Source: CBDFGN01 sp965247065 | GTDB taxonomy: Bacteria; Bacteroidota; Bacteroidia; Cytophagales; Cyclobacteriaceae | Direction: 5' to 3' | NCBI GenBank assembly: GCA_965247065.1 | Contig: CBDFGN010000006.1 | Location: 62,001 to 126,000 of the forward strand | DNA length: 64,000 bases | In this document: piece by piece, positions 44,015-53,494 of the stretch | How the letters are laid out: each line of letters opens with the position of its first letter | Numbering within the stretch: the first letter of the stretch is position 1 | The notes under the pieces: model-generated | Told to the model about the DNA's origin: nothing | The model's input: the letters and a program-made list of their open reading frames with translations, nothing else | The model's database searches: none | Program-made: the position numbers and the translations under genes

Positions 44015-45680
44015 AACCTTCCAGACGGTTTCGATAATAATAAAGAGTTGGTAGATCTTGGGATGTTACTTGATTGTTTCTATTCACAAGTAAGGGTCTT
44101 TTGGCATGATACATCCCAATATTTTTGAGTCCGTGTTTCGCCACTTTTTCTATATCCCCAATCAGATGGTCGGCATACCCTATTTTGCCAATTTTAGATA
44201 ATTCTATTATCCGATTGCGAATGGCCTCGCAAGCCATGCAGAAGTCCGGAAAAGGTAAACTCAAATCATCCTCCGGCAGTCGTAAAAGATTGTATAGGTC
44301 CAGCTTGTCAAATTTGTTTTTAACCATTTCGAAAGCGGCGAAGGCCACCAGGTGGCTGGAGAACACCCGGTTAATCTTTAAGTATTCTTTGACAATTATT
44401 TTGCTCATTCGACGAGTGTATTCGTTTTCCCGCTGTTCATTTTCCGAAATTTCTCCATCAAGTACGAAATAGTCCCTGATGTCGATTGCCTCCCCATTGT
44501 TGTTCAAACTGACCCCCTTATTGTCGACATAATTCCCAAACAAGTCCATTGCCTTGCCGATAGAGAGGGACATGCTTGATCCCCTGGACACGAATTTGAA
44601 CATAAACTTTATGATCTTGTATGAGGTGGAATATTCGTCGCTTTCCAGGTAGAATCTTTCTTGACCTGTTATTTGAAGATACTGCTTAATGAGCAGGGGT
44701 GCTTCCAAGACGAAGTGATAGTTAATTACAACCGGAACGATAAAGATTTTGCGGTAATCCTTGTCTCCATTTTGCAATAGAATTCTCTGAGCTTCAACGC
44801 CTGTTCCCAATAACCCCAGCTTCAGGCGGTCTTCAATTCTCCCAGACCTGGAGCGCGTACCTCCAGGAAAGAATAGACTATGGCAGCCCATTCGTAGGGC
44901 TAGACTTGAATATGTTTTCAAGGTCTCTAGGTAAAGTAGATTCTTTTTCCGGCGATCGACCTTGTAAGCCCCAAGGCTGTTCATGAAGTAAGCAAAGATT
45001 CTAATGTTGAATAAATTGAGCCCGGCTCCATAAATAAATGCAGGTAATCCTAGAAAATGAATGGCCCAGCCAATTAGCACCGAATCTAAGTTGCTAAAGT
45101 GAGTGGGAACCATCAGGATAGTTCCGGTCTTTGCCAATTCCCGTAATTGCTCGATTTCTCCTTTTACTTCGATCTTATCTTGGAGCGCCAATCTGGTACT
45201 TAAAGAAGAACCAAATCCTTTGACGTTGAAAGCGTTGAGCAGTCGAGCGAATCCGAAAGTTACTACGGCTCTTGCGAATTTATAGGAATTCCTATTGAAA
45301 CTGCCAGAGATTTCATTCGCATATCGCGCGATTATATCGTGCAAAATGTTCTGCTGTACTTGATTGCCGTGTCCGTTCTTACCTGAGATATCTACTAGTC
45401 GTTGTTTGACGTCATCCCAGAATGACTTTTCGTCTGGAAGGTCCACTCGCCAAGGATTTCGCTTTATTCGGAGCCTTTCCCGGTATAATGTTGTCTCAAT
45501 TTCCTCCTTAAGGTCATTCGGGGTTGGGGTTTGCCGGCTTAGTTTGGCAGTTGTCTCCTCAATCACCTGTTCTATAAATTGCTTTCGGTTTCTACTCAGC
45601 TGGACCACTGGCCATACCTTGAGGGCCGGTAAGATTGGCGGATGGACTCTTTTGGGTTTGAAAAAGTTCTTCAATTTCAT
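43989..45680 (-). CDS. PlsB-like glycerol-3-phosphate acyltransferase
   Basis: 563 residues. The PlsC/PlsB acyltransferase block is present: catalytic HX4D as PTHFSNLDSVLIGW, GAYKVDRRKKN, then FFPGGTRSRSGRIEDRLKLG and FIVPVVINYHFVLE. The large size and long N- and C-terminal extensions fit PlsB-type enzymes adding the first acyl chain to glycerol 3-phosphate. Overlap with gpsA supports this substrate. A 1-acyl-G3P acyltransferase role is less likely but cannot be excluded. Confidence 0.87.
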   Translation of the reverse strand: MKLKNFFKPKRVHPPILPALKVWPVVQLSRNRKQFIEQVIEETTAKLSRQTPTPNDLKEEIETTLYRERLRIKRNPWRVDLPDEKSFWDDVKQRLVDISGKNGHGNQVQQNILHDIIARYANEISGSFNRNSYKFARAVVTFGFARLLNAFNVKGFGSSLSTRLALQDKIEVKGEIEQLRELAKTGTILMVPTHFSNLDSVLIGWAIHFLGLPAFIYGAGLNLFNIRIFAYFMNSLGAYKVDRRKKNLLYLETLKTYSSLALRMGCHSLFFPGGTRSRSGRIEDRLKLGLLGTGVEAQRILLQNGDKDYRKIFIVPVVINYHFVLEAPLLIKQYLQITGQERFYLESDEYSTSYKIIKFMFKFVSRGSSMSLSIGKAMDLFGNYVDNKGVSLNNNGEAIDIRDYFVLDGEISENEQRENEYTRRMSKIIVKEYLKINRVFSSHLVAFAAFEMVKNKFDKLDLYNLLRLPEDDLSLPFPDFCMACEAIRNRIIELSKIGKIGYADHLIGDIEKVAKHGLKNIGMYHAKRPLLVNRNNQVTSQDLPTLYYYRNRLEGYELDKVLA

Positions 45681-45920
45681 TGAGTGCTGAGCTGCGTAAC
45701 AGGAAATTTAGCAAAAAGTGCCGAAAGTAATTTGAAGCACGACCATGAGGCTCTGGATAGGCGACCGGTAAGATTCCGTTTGCACGCAAGGGCCGGATGT
45801 CAATTTGATAATTTGAGAAAATACTAAGTGGTTCTGGCTATTAGTCCTGAAGTCCCAATAGTGGGTTGAACTGGGTCAGCGTTAGATATCCTATGTGCAA
45901 ACTTTGTATTATCTTCCGAT

Positions 45921-47282
45921 ATGGAGGATAAAGATTACATGGGCAAGCAATCCACGCCGGAATTGAAAAGGACATTGGGCCCGTTAATGCTTTGGGGCTT
46001 AGGGGTAGGTTATGTGATTTCGGGAATGTACTTCGGCTGGAATTTGGGCCTTGAGAAAGGGGGAGTCCTGGGTTTAGCTATTGCTACATTTTTCATAATA
46101 ATAATGTATCTGACTTTTACGTTTAGTTATACTGAACTAGCCTGTGCCATTCCAAAGGCCGGGGGCGCATTCGATTACAGTATGAGGGCTCTGGGCAAAG
46201 GATGGGGCTTTCTAGGGGGAATGGCGCAGAACATAGAATTTATCTTCGCTCCTCCCGCCATCGCGTTTGCCATCGGCGCGTACCTCAACGTCTTAATCCC
46301 TTTGATGCCCGTGCTTTCGATAGCCATTCTATCATATTTGGTATTCACTGCAATAAACATATATGGAGTGAAGACCGCTGCCAGTTTCGAATTGGGAGTG
46401 ACTGTCGTGGCTGTTCTCGGCTTACTGATGTTCGCTTACTTGGCGGCTCCGCATTTTGAAATGAATAACTTAGACCTGGGAAGATTGCCATTTGGTTTGC
46501 AAGGGGTGTTTGCTGCCATACCCTTCGCGATTTGGTTTTTTCTAGCGATTGAAGGGGTGGCCAACGTGGCTGAAGAGACCATAGATCCTCAAAAAAACGT
46601 CCTCATTGGCTTTGGATCCGCTATTATTACCCTGGTGATTTTGTGCGTTCTTACTTTTACGACCTCAATTGGTATCGCGGGATGGGAGGCGTTGGTATAC
46701 CCGGGACCGGGATTGGAAGCCTCTGACAAACCTCTTCCATTAGCCATGGCAAGGGTCATCGGTTCAGAGACTTGGCATTATCAAACCTTCACTTTCCTGG
46801 GGTTGTTTGGCTTAATTGCTTCGTTCCACGGAATCATTTTGGCAGCAGGGCGATCAACTTTTGAATTTGGTAGGGTTGGTTTTGCGCCAACCACTTTGGG
46901 AAGGGTCCATCCTAAATTTCAAACTCCAGCCCGGGCGTTAGTTTTCAACATGGTTGTCGGGATCATTGCCCTGTTAACTGGCAAAACTGGAGAAATTATT
47001 ACCATTGCCTGCTTTGGAGCCCTGACCATGTATATGATATCCATGGTCTCACTTTTTGCTCTTCGCCGTAAAGAACCGGAGCTTGCTAGACCCTATAAGG
47101 TGCCCCTATATCCTATTTTGCCTGGAATTGCGTTGATGATTTCTTCGATTTCCTTGATTGCTTTGACTGTTTATAATTTCACTCTATCTCTGGTTTACCT
47201 CACAATGCTAATTTTAGCGGGCCTTTGGTTTTATTATTTTAGATACAGGAATCCGGAAATGAGTCAGAGATCAGATATCTAA
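45921..47282 (+). CDS. eat: Ethanolamine-type APC permease
   Basis: 453 residues, about 12 membrane helices, amino acid-polyamine-organocation superfamily. The start region LKRTLGPLMLWGLGVGYVISGMYFGWNLGL and the FTFSYTELACAIPKAGGAFDYS block match the ethanolamine permease subgroup as I remember it. Two starts are possible: ATG at 45921, or ATG at 45939, which has GGAGGA about 11 bases upstream. First gene of a five-gene unit with only one base before the next ATG. Expected role: import of ethanolamine or a close amino alcohol. Confidence 0.88.
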   Translation: MEDKDYMGKQSTPELKRTLGPLMLWGLGVGYVISGMYFGWNLGLEKGGVLGLAIATFFIIIMYLTFTFSYTELACAIPKAGGAFDYSMRALGKGWGFLGGMAQNIEFIFAPPAIAFAIGAYLNVLIPLMPVLSIAILSYLVFTAINIYGVKTAASFELGVTVVAVLGLLMFAYLAAPHFEMNNLDLGRLPFGLQGVFAAIPFAIWFFLAIEGVANVAEETIDPQKNVLIGFGSAIITLVILCVLTFTTSIGIAGWEALVYPGPGLEASDKPLPLAMARVIGSETWHYQTFTFLGLFGLIASFHGIILAAGRSTFEFGRVGFAPTTLGRVHPKFQTPARALVFNMVVGIIALLTGKTGEIITIACFGALTMYMISMVSLFALRRKEPELARPYKVPLYPILPGIALMISSISLIALTVYNFTLSLVYLTMLILAGLWFYYFRYRNPEMSQRSDI

Positions 47283-47283
47283 A

Positions 47284-48654
47284 ATGCTGTCCCGAGACCA
47301 TTACCACGACGTAATCGAGTCGGTCGAAGAATATCCAGGTGGCAAAGTGAAGTTGGCAATCTGTGACATCGACGGCGTCTTGCGAGGCAAGCTAATTCAC
47401 AAGGACAAATTTCTATCTATTGTAGAAGATGGCTTCGGTTTTTGTGACGTGGTCTTTGGTTGGGACGCGGCTGATGCTGCCTACGACAATACCGAATTTA
47501 CCGGATGGCACACTGGGTATCCAGATGCCAAGGCAAAGATCGATTTGGGAACCTACAGAAAAGTACCCTGGGACAATCAGATCCCGTTTTTCCTCGCGGA
47601 TTTCTATACTCTAGAGGGCAATCCACTGCCCATTTGCCCTCGAAATCTTCTTAAGCGCATAAGGACCCAATCCGCGGAAATGGGTTTGATTCCAATATTC
47701 TCACAGGAATTTGAGTGGTTTAATTTTATGGAGAATCCACAGGCCCTAAAGGAAAAAGAATTTCGTCAGATCCAACCGATGACTCCAGGGATGTTCGGAT
47801 ATTCCCTTCTGAGGAGCTCATTGAGGGGCTCGTTTTACAACGACTTGTTCGATTTGCTAGGGGAATTTGAGGTTCCTCTGGAAGGCCTGCACACCGAAAC
47901 TGGACCTGGTGTTTACGAAGCGGCTATAGCCCATGAGGAGGTACTGGAGTCTGCCGATAGAGCGGTGTTATTCAAAACGGGGGTAAAAGAGATTGCCTAT
48001 CGTCATGACCTGATGGCAAGTTTTATGGCCAAATGGGATATCAACCTACCTGGTTGCTCCGGGCACATTCATCAAAGTCTTTGGAATGAGGATAAATCCC
48101 AGAACCTGTTTTATAATAGCAGGGAGAAAAATGGAATGAGCAAGACCATGAAGAGCTATTTAGCTGGACAGCTTTATTGCCTGCCCCACGTTCTGCCAAT
48201 GTATGCCCCAACCATTAACAGTTACAAGAGATTGGTGGAAGGTGCCTGGGCGCCGACTACCATAACCTGGGGACTGGATAACCGGACAACGGCTCTACGA
48301 GTTTTATCCAATAGCCCCAAATCTTCCAGGCTGGAAATGCGGGTGTGTGGCTCCGACGCGAATCCATATCTGGCTATGTCGGCAGCGCTGGCGTCCGGTT
48401 TATATGGAGTGCGGAGGGGCCTTAAACTTAATCAGCCGCATACGGTTGGAAATGGATATTTGGATTTCAAAAATGGCTCTTTGCCAGGAAATCTGAACCA
48501 GGCCTCCCAAACTATGAAGGATTCCGAAGTAGCTCTCGAGCTATTCGGAAAGGAATTTCTGGATCATTTCATCCAAACTCGGGAATGGGAATGGAGGGAA
48601 TTTTCTAAAATCATTACTGATTGGGAGCTTCGCCGGTATTTTGAAATTATATGA
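47284..48654 (+). CDS. Glutamine-synthetase-like ligase, predicted gamma-glutamyl-ethanolamide synthetase
   Basis: 456 residues. GS catalytic fold without the adenylylation segment of GlnA: CDIDGVLRGKLIHKDKF at the front, metal-site EFEWFNF and LHTETGPGVYEAAI, ATP-binding PGCSGHIHQSLWN, and NRTTALRVL in place of the usual NR(S/T)A..RIP. Such divergent GS relatives (PuuA, IpuC, GlnA4) join glutamate to amines. Placement directly after an ethanolamine-type permease and before alcohol- and aldehyde-oxidising enzymes and a gamma-glutamyl hydrolase points to ethanolamine as the amine. The substrate is inference. Confidence 0.88.
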   Translation: MLSRDHYHDVIESVEEYPGGKVKLAICDIDGVLRGKLIHKDKFLSIVEDGFGFCDVVFGWDAADAAYDNTEFTGWHTGYPDAKAKIDLGTYRKVPWDNQIPFFLADFYTLEGNPLPICPRNLLKRIRTQSAEMGLIPIFSQEFEWFNFMENPQALKEKEFRQIQPMTPGMFGYSLLRSSLRGSFYNDLFDLLGEFEVPLEGLHTETGPGVYEAAIAHEEVLESADRAVLFKTGVKEIAYRHDLMASFMAKWDINLPGCSGHIHQSLWNEDKSQNLFYNSREKNGMSKTMKSYLAGQLYCLPHVLPMYAPTINSYKRLVEGAWAPTTITWGLDNRTTALRVLSNSPKSSRLEMRVCGSDANPYLAMSAALASGLYGVRRGLKLNQPHTVGNGYLDFKNGSLPGNLNQASQTMKDSEVALELFGKEFLDHFIQTREWEWREFSKIITDWELRRYFEII

Positions 48655-48666
48655 AAGATCCGAATT

Positions 48667-49806
48667 TTGATTCAGGATTACTCATTTCCTACAAACATTC
48701 ATTTCGGACCTGGTAGTGTCCGAGATTTGGCTGATTATTTGACGCACTGCAGTCTTTCCAGGCCGTTGATCATTACTGACAGACAGGTCTCAGGGCTGGA
48801 CTTTTTCAAGGTTGTTGTTCGTAGTCTTGAAAGCAAAAAAATTGGTGCGGAGACCTTTGATAGGATTCATGCCAATCCCATAGAGTCCGATGTACTGATA
48901 GGGACCCGCCATTTTATTGATACGGGGCGAGATAGTGTTATCGGGTTTGGTGGCGGAGCGGCTATGGATGTTGCTCGTGCCATAACGTTGAAAGCCTATC
49001 ATACTAGGGAACTTTTTGATTATGATGAGTTAGAAAATGGAACTCAGTTCATAACGGAGCCTATGCCTCATTTCATAACCATACCAACTACCTCTGGTAC
49101 GGGCAGCGAGGTAGGTAGGGCCGCTATTATTTCAGAAGACTTAACCAAGAGGAAGAGAATTCTATTTCACCCTAGGCTAATGGCCCTGAAGGTTTTTGCA
49201 GATCCCGAGCTTACCTATGAACTACCGGCCCATATCACTGCCGCCACGGGTATGGATGCCCTGACCCATAATGTAGAGGCCTTCGTTTCAAAAGGTTGGC
49301 ATCCGCTGTGTGAGGGCATTGCCTTAGAAGGAATTAGGTTGATTACCAAATCGATCGAAAAAGCTGTAAATCACCCCGACCCAACGGTTCGTTCCAATAT
49401 GATGATTGGCTCTTTGATGGGAGCCGTAGCTTTCCAAAAAGGTCTTGGTGTCGTACACTCCTTATCCCATCCATTGTCGACTTTGCTTGACATGCATCAT
49501 GGTCTCGCTAACGCCATAAACCTACCATATGGAGTGCAATTCAATTATGATAGCAAGGAGGTTGCTTTTCAAAGAATCGGCGAGGCAATGAGATTGAAGC
49601 GGACAAAGAAAGAGAATTTGGTACAGAAACTATTTGACCTAAACTCCTCACTTGGCTTGCCCATCAAGTTGAACACACAGGGGGTCAGCAAGGACCACAT
49701 TGAACCCCTCGTGGCACTGGCACTCAAGGATTTTTGCCTACCCGCTAATCCAAGGTCGGTTACAGCCCAGGATCTCACAGGCCTCTATTCCGCGGCTTTA
49801 GGATGA
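48667..49806 (+). CDS. Iron-containing (group III) alcohol dehydrogenase
   Basis: 379 residues. Opening FPTNIHFGPGSVRDL, NAD-binding GFGGGAAMDVARAI, TIPTTSGTGSEVGR, then iron ligands in TAATGMDALTHNVEAF, VVHSLSHPL and DMHHGLANA. The start is TTG at 48667, 12 bases after the ligase stop. It takes the place held by the FAD amine oxidase PuuB in putrescine operons, which suggests a hydroxyl group is oxidised here, as expected for gamma-glutamyl-ethanolamide to the aldehyde. Overlaps the next gene by 4 bp (ATGA). Confidence 0.92.
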   Translation: MIQDYSFPTNIHFGPGSVRDLADYLTHCSLSRPLIITDRQVSGLDFFKVVVRSLESKKIGAETFDRIHANPIESDVLIGTRHFIDTGRDSVIGFGGGAAMDVARAITLKAYHTRELFDYDELENGTQFITEPMPHFITIPTTSGTGSEVGRAAIISEDLTKRKRILFHPRLMALKVFADPELTYELPAHITAATGMDALTHNVEAFVSKGWHPLCEGIALEGIRLITKSIEKAVNHPDPTVRSNMMIGSLMGAVAFQKGLGVVHSLSHPLSTLLDMHHGLANAINLPYGVQFNYDSKEVAFQRIGEAMRLKRTKKENLVQKLFDLNSSLGLPIKLNTQGVSKDHIEPLVALALKDFCLPANPRSVTAQDLTGLYSAALG

Positions 49807-50561
49807 TTAAGGTTGGAGTGTCATCATGCTTTTTGTACCCGGACCCCACTAGGAATTACTTTGCCCCCAAAACCCTTTGTTATATGGAAAACGAAATGGC
49901 CCAATTTCTAACATCAGAAGGCGTCATGCCAGTTCTTCTTCCCGATGTTGAGAATAGGGATCTGTTACAGATTTGTGGTGAAATGGATGGCTTTATCTTT
50001 CCAGGCGGCTCTGATATTGCACCGGAAACCTATGGCGATCTTCCCGATCATCCTGAGAAGTGGCACGGAGACGCGTATCGTGACCAATTCGAGTTAAAAA
50101 TCATGAGATATGCCATCCATAAGCAAAAACCAGTTATGGCCGTTTGCCGAGGATTTCAATTAATGAACGTCTATTTCGGAGGAACTCTTTACCAGGATAT
50201 CGATGACCATCGATCCGATTCCATACACCACAGAAACCAAGAGGCTTATGATCAATGGGGTCACACCATTGAATTTGTTCCCGGCAAGCTGTTGGATGAA
50301 ATCCATCCGGTCGATGAGCAGCGAATGGTCAATTCCATTCACCATCAAGGGGTCAAAACATTAGGAGATCGCTTGGAAGTGATTGCGACTTGCAAGGAAG
50401 ATGGGATGATTGAAGCATTCTTTTGGCAGGGAGCAGAACCTGGAAAGGTCCTGGGCATTCAGTGGCATCCTGAATTCTTCCACAACTTCCAAGGGGAATT
50501 AATCGATGCCAAGATCTTGTATCGTCATTTTTTAAGTTTTTGCAGTCATGGACATAGTTAA
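49803..50561 (+). CDS. Class I glutamine amidotransferase-like gamma-glutamyl hydrolase (PuuD type)
   Basis: 252 residues, peptidase C26 fold. Nucleophile Cys in MAVCRGFQLMNVYFGGTLYQD, preceding FIFPGGSDIAPETYG, late catalytic pair in GIQWHPEF. Family members PuuD and relatives cut gamma-glutamyl amides such as gamma-glutamyl-GABA. In this operon the expected substrate is gamma-glutamyl-glycine, giving glutamate and glycine. The ATG overlaps the alcohol dehydrogenase stop and its own end overlaps the aldehyde dehydrogenase by 14 bp. Confidence 0.92.
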   Translation: MIKVGVSSCFLYPDPTRNYFAPKTLCYMENEMAQFLTSEGVMPVLLPDVENRDLLQICGEMDGFIFPGGSDIAPETYGDLPDHPEKWHGDAYRDQFELKIMRYAIHKQKPVMAVCRGFQLMNVYFGGTLYQDIDDHRSDSIHHRNQEAYDQWGHTIEFVPGKLLDEIHPVDEQRMVNSIHHQGVKTLGDRLEVIATCKEDGMIEAFFWQGAEPGKVLGIQWHPEFFHNFQGELIDAKILYRHFLSFCSHGHS

Positions 50562-51924
50562 TCCGGCCACGGAAAAGGTTATCGGCCAACTGCAAGAAGA
50601 TGACCGGGAGTCCATTCAGTCGAAATTCAATCTTTGCCGTAAAGCTCAAAGAAAATGGAAGGAATGGCGTCCCAAAGATCGTGTTGAGGTCCTGTCGAGA
50701 TTTAAAGAGTTACTCATGGATCACAGGAGTGAACTAGCTAAGGTTCTGACCCAGGAAATGGGTAAACCGCTAGTTCAATCCAGAAGTGAAATTGAAAGAG
50801 CCTGCGATAGGATAGATTTTTTTCTGAAGCAGTCAGAGCGGTGGTTACAGGACGAATTGATAATTCAGAAGGAGGGTTTGACCGAAAGGATATCTTATGA
50901 GCCTCTAGGGGTCGTAGCCAACATTTCGGCCTGGAATTACCCGTATCTAATTGGCGTGAACGTCTTTGTTCCAGCCTTGATTGGCGGGAACGGAGTAATG
51001 TATAAACCATCTGAGTTGACCTCACTTACAGGATCCAGAATAGGCGAACTTTTAGCTGAAGGAGGTCTACCCAGGGAGGTTTTTCAAGTTGTCCTGGGCC
51101 CAAAGGAACAGGGCCAGGCTTTGTTAACGACTCCCTTGGACGGATATTTCTTCACCGGTTCCTTTCAGGCAGGTCAACATATTTATAAGGCATTGGCTCC
51201 CAGGATGGTTCCATGTCAGTTGGAACTCGGGGGCAAGGATCCATTGTACGTTTCGGACGACAATAGCAATATCCAACGGGTCGCTTCATTGGCTGCTGAG
51301 GGAGCTTTTTACAATAACGGCCAGAGTTGCTGTGCCGTTGAAAGAATCTATGTGCATGAAAATGTGTACCAGGGATTCCTAGAGGCATTTCTGAAACAGA
51401 TTAAGAAATTCACGATTGGCGATCCTCTAGATGAAAGTACTTTCATAGGGCCAGTTGCCAGGAAAGCGCAACTTGAGGTCTTGGATCGGCAGGTTCAAGA
51501 TGCGCTCAGAAAAGGAGCTCGACTGCTTTTGGGAGGACATCGCATGGATCGTACGGGGTATTTTTTTTCACCTTCAGTCCTGGACAATGTGGATCACTCA
51601 ATGATCCTGATGACGAATGAAACCTTCGGTCCAGTAATCGGTATCCAGAAAGTTCAGAACGATGATGAAGCTCTGAGATTGATGCAGGATACAGATTTCG
51701 GTTTGACTGGTGCAGTATTCTCCGATAGCCTCGAGAAAGCGGAGAACTTGTTCAAAGAACTGCAGTCAGGAACGGTTTACTGGAATTGTTCTGATAGGGT
51801 GAGCGCCAACCTCCCCTGGTCGGGGAGAAAAAAATCGGGCATCGGATCGACTCTTTCTTATCAAGGCATCCGGGCGTTCGTCCAGCCAAAAGCCTATCAT
51901 CTTAAGAATCTTAGCTGGGAATAG
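50548..51924 (+). CDS. NAD(P)-dependent aldehyde dehydrogenase
   Basis: 458 residues. GVVANISAWNYPYLIG, general-base Glu in QLELGGKDPLYV, catalytic Cys in NNGQSCCAVERIYV, TNETFGPVIGIQKV. Slightly shorter than the usual ~480, like succinate-semialdehyde-type members. Last gene of the permease-ligase-ADH-hydrolase-ALDH unit; predicted to oxidise gamma-glutamyl-aminoacetaldehyde to gamma-glutamyl-glycine. The 3' end overlaps the convergent antiporter gene by 14 bp. Confidence 0.92.
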   Translation: MDIVNPATEKVIGQLQEDDRESIQSKFNLCRKAQRKWKEWRPKDRVEVLSRFKELLMDHRSELAKVLTQEMGKPLVQSRSEIERACDRIDFFLKQSERWLQDELIIQKEGLTERISYEPLGVVANISAWNYPYLIGVNVFVPALIGGNGVMYKPSELTSLTGSRIGELLAEGGLPREVFQVVLGPKEQGQALLTTPLDGYFFTGSFQAGQHIYKALAPRMVPCQLELGGKDPLYVSDDNSNIQRVASLAAEGAFYNNGQSCCAVERIYVHENVYQGFLEAFLKQIKKFTIGDPLDESTFIGPVARKAQLEVLDRQVQDALRKGARLLLGGHRMDRTGYFFSPSVLDNVDHSMILMTNETFGPVIGIQKVQNDDEALRLMQDTDFGLTGAVFSDSLEKAENLFKELQSGTVYWNCSDRVSANLPWSGRKKSGIGSTLSYQGIRAFVQPKAYHLKNLSWE

Positions 51925-52894
51925 TCTGTTGTTCTCGAATGAAAACGAATACCATGTAGGCCAGGAATCCGAACAAATAAATTGCTGATTCGGCGCGGTC
52001 CAGGCGGTACTTTTTGAAGGTGAACATGAACAAGAAAAGCAGTAAGGTACCAAGAGCCACAATTACGATGTCAGTGTTCATTATCGTATTATAGTCCAGC
52101 GTGACAAACAGCGACCCCGCTCCTAAGACTAGTAAAACGTTAAAAATATTGGAGCCTACTATATTGCCAACCGCGATATCGGATTTCTTCTGATATGCTG
52201 CTACGGCAGAGGTGGCTAATTCCGGCAGAGAAGTTCCTGCGGCCAGAATAGTCAACCCGACGAGCTTTTCACTGATCTGAAACGCCTGAACCACTGCAAT
52301 GGCGTTGTCGACAATTAGTTCTCCCCCTGCCCCCAGTCCTATCATTCCTCCTGAAATCATGAGTATGGTCTTGGCGTTGGGATAAATCTCTAATTCGCCA
52401 ACGTCTGTTTCACCGGTTTGTTTCATACTCAAAAAAACGTGCACCAGGAAAGCTGCAAACAAGAGCAGCAATATAATTCCGTCCGTTGAATGCAAACTGC
52501 TGGACTCAGCCCCAAAAAACAACTGGTCATTAACAAGCACAAATAGTACTATTACGGCGAACATTGAAAATGGGATCTCCTTGAATACGGTACTCTTTTG
52601 GACGAATAAGGGATAAATGGTGCCAGCAACCCCCAATATGAGATAAGTATTAAATATGTTACTGCCGATTATGTTGCCAAAAACTGCCTCGCTATGTCCG
52701 TCCAATCCGGCAATGATATTGACCACCAATTCCGGCGCCGAGGTACCCATTGCCACAATAGTCAGTCCTATTGCAAGCTCGGAGATTTGAAACTTTTTGG
52801 CTAATGATGAGGCCCCGTTCACGAGAAAGTCAGCTCCCTTAATCAACAAAACGAACCCGATGATTATCAGTACCAGATTAAGGAGAACAGCCAA
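51911..52894 (-). CDS. Calcium/sodium antiporter (YrbG/CaCA family)
   Basis: 327 residues, about ten membrane helices in two inverted halves. The paired alpha-repeats are clear: GTSAPELVVNIIAGLDG with GNIIGSNIFNTYLIL, and GTSLPELATSAVAAYQ with GNIVGSNIFNVLLVL. Exchanges Na+ or H+ for Ca2+ at the inner membrane. A C2-domain gene and a Ca-type P-ATPase gene lie next to it, suggesting a calcium-handling neighbourhood. Confidence 0.94.
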   Translation of the reverse strand: MAVLLNLVLIIIGFVLLIKGADFLVNGASSLAKKFQISELAIGLTIVAMGTSAPELVVNIIAGLDGHSEAVFGNIIGSNIFNTYLILGVAGTIYPLFVQKSTVFKEIPFSMFAVIVLFVLVNDQLFFGAESSSLHSTDGIILLLLFAAFLVHVFLSMKQTGETDVGELEIYPNAKTILMISGGMIGLGAGGELIVDNAIAVVQAFQISEKLVGLTILAAGTSLPELATSAVAAYQKKSDIAVGNIVGSNIFNVLLVLGAGSLFVTLDYNTIMNTDIVIVALGTLLLFLFMFTFKKYRLDRAESAIYLFGFLAYMVFVFIREQQTIPS

Positions 52895-53108
52895 CTCGTG
52901 GAGATTGAATTAAAACAAGAATGAACAAAACTATGAAAAATGTGGTTAGCAATTTAGCCACATTGGATAAATACAATTTATTCTCAAAAAGTAACCATAA
53001 TAGAAAATTTGGAATGGTGAGAAATTTAACATTATTACAGGTTGTTTTTGTCCAGAAAATCCGATAATTGTTATTCACCAAGTAAAAATCTTCTAACCCA
53101 CAAAACTA

Positions 53109-53462
53109 ATGCCTGAACCTGAAACCTTTACCTGTCATTTACTTCACCTTCATTGCTATCTTTCTGATGAATTGGACGGTGACGAAGTATTCTTAAAGCA
53201 CAAGGGTAAACGAATTTGGCCTAAAAAGAAGTATGAAAAAGTCCCAGTTGGAGTGGCCGACCTGGATGTGACCATAGAAGGTGTGACGCCGCATGAGCCC
53301 ATTGAAATCGAAATTTGGGATTACGATTATTGGAGCCCTAATGATCGGCTTGGTAAATGCCGTATGATCATCGACGAAACGGGAGGGCCGTTCAGGACCG
53401 ATCTTCGTCCTGAGAAAGAAGGGGACCAAGCTAAGTACACCCTCGAATGGGAAGCAGTTTAG
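53109..53462 (+). CDS. C2-like domain protein
   Basis: 117 residues, no signal peptide. A single C2-type beta sandwich: FTCHLLHLHCYLSDELDGDE, then VTPHEPIEIEIWDYDYWSPNDRLGKC. The last segment has the Asp pattern of calcium loop 3 of C2 domains (D-x-D-x-x-x-x-x-D). Stand-alone C2 domains are uncommon in bacteria. Lies between a Ca/Na antiporter and a Ca-type P-ATPase on the opposite strand. Cytosolic calcium or phospholipid binding is a reasonable but untested idea. Confidence 0.72.
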   Translation: MPEPETFTCHLLHLHCYLSDELDGDEVFLKHKGKRIWPKKKYEKVPVGVADLDVTIEGVTPHEPIEIEIWDYDYWSPNDRLGKCRMIIDETGGPFRTDLRPEKEGDQAKYTLEWEAV

Positions 53463-53494
53463 TAGTTGCGATGGGATTTCCTTACTATATCCTC

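Noticed and set aside
47284..48654. Ordinary glutamine synthetase for ammonia assimilation
   Set aside because: Lacks the usual NRSA.xRIP segment and adenylylation region, and sits in an amine-catabolic operon.
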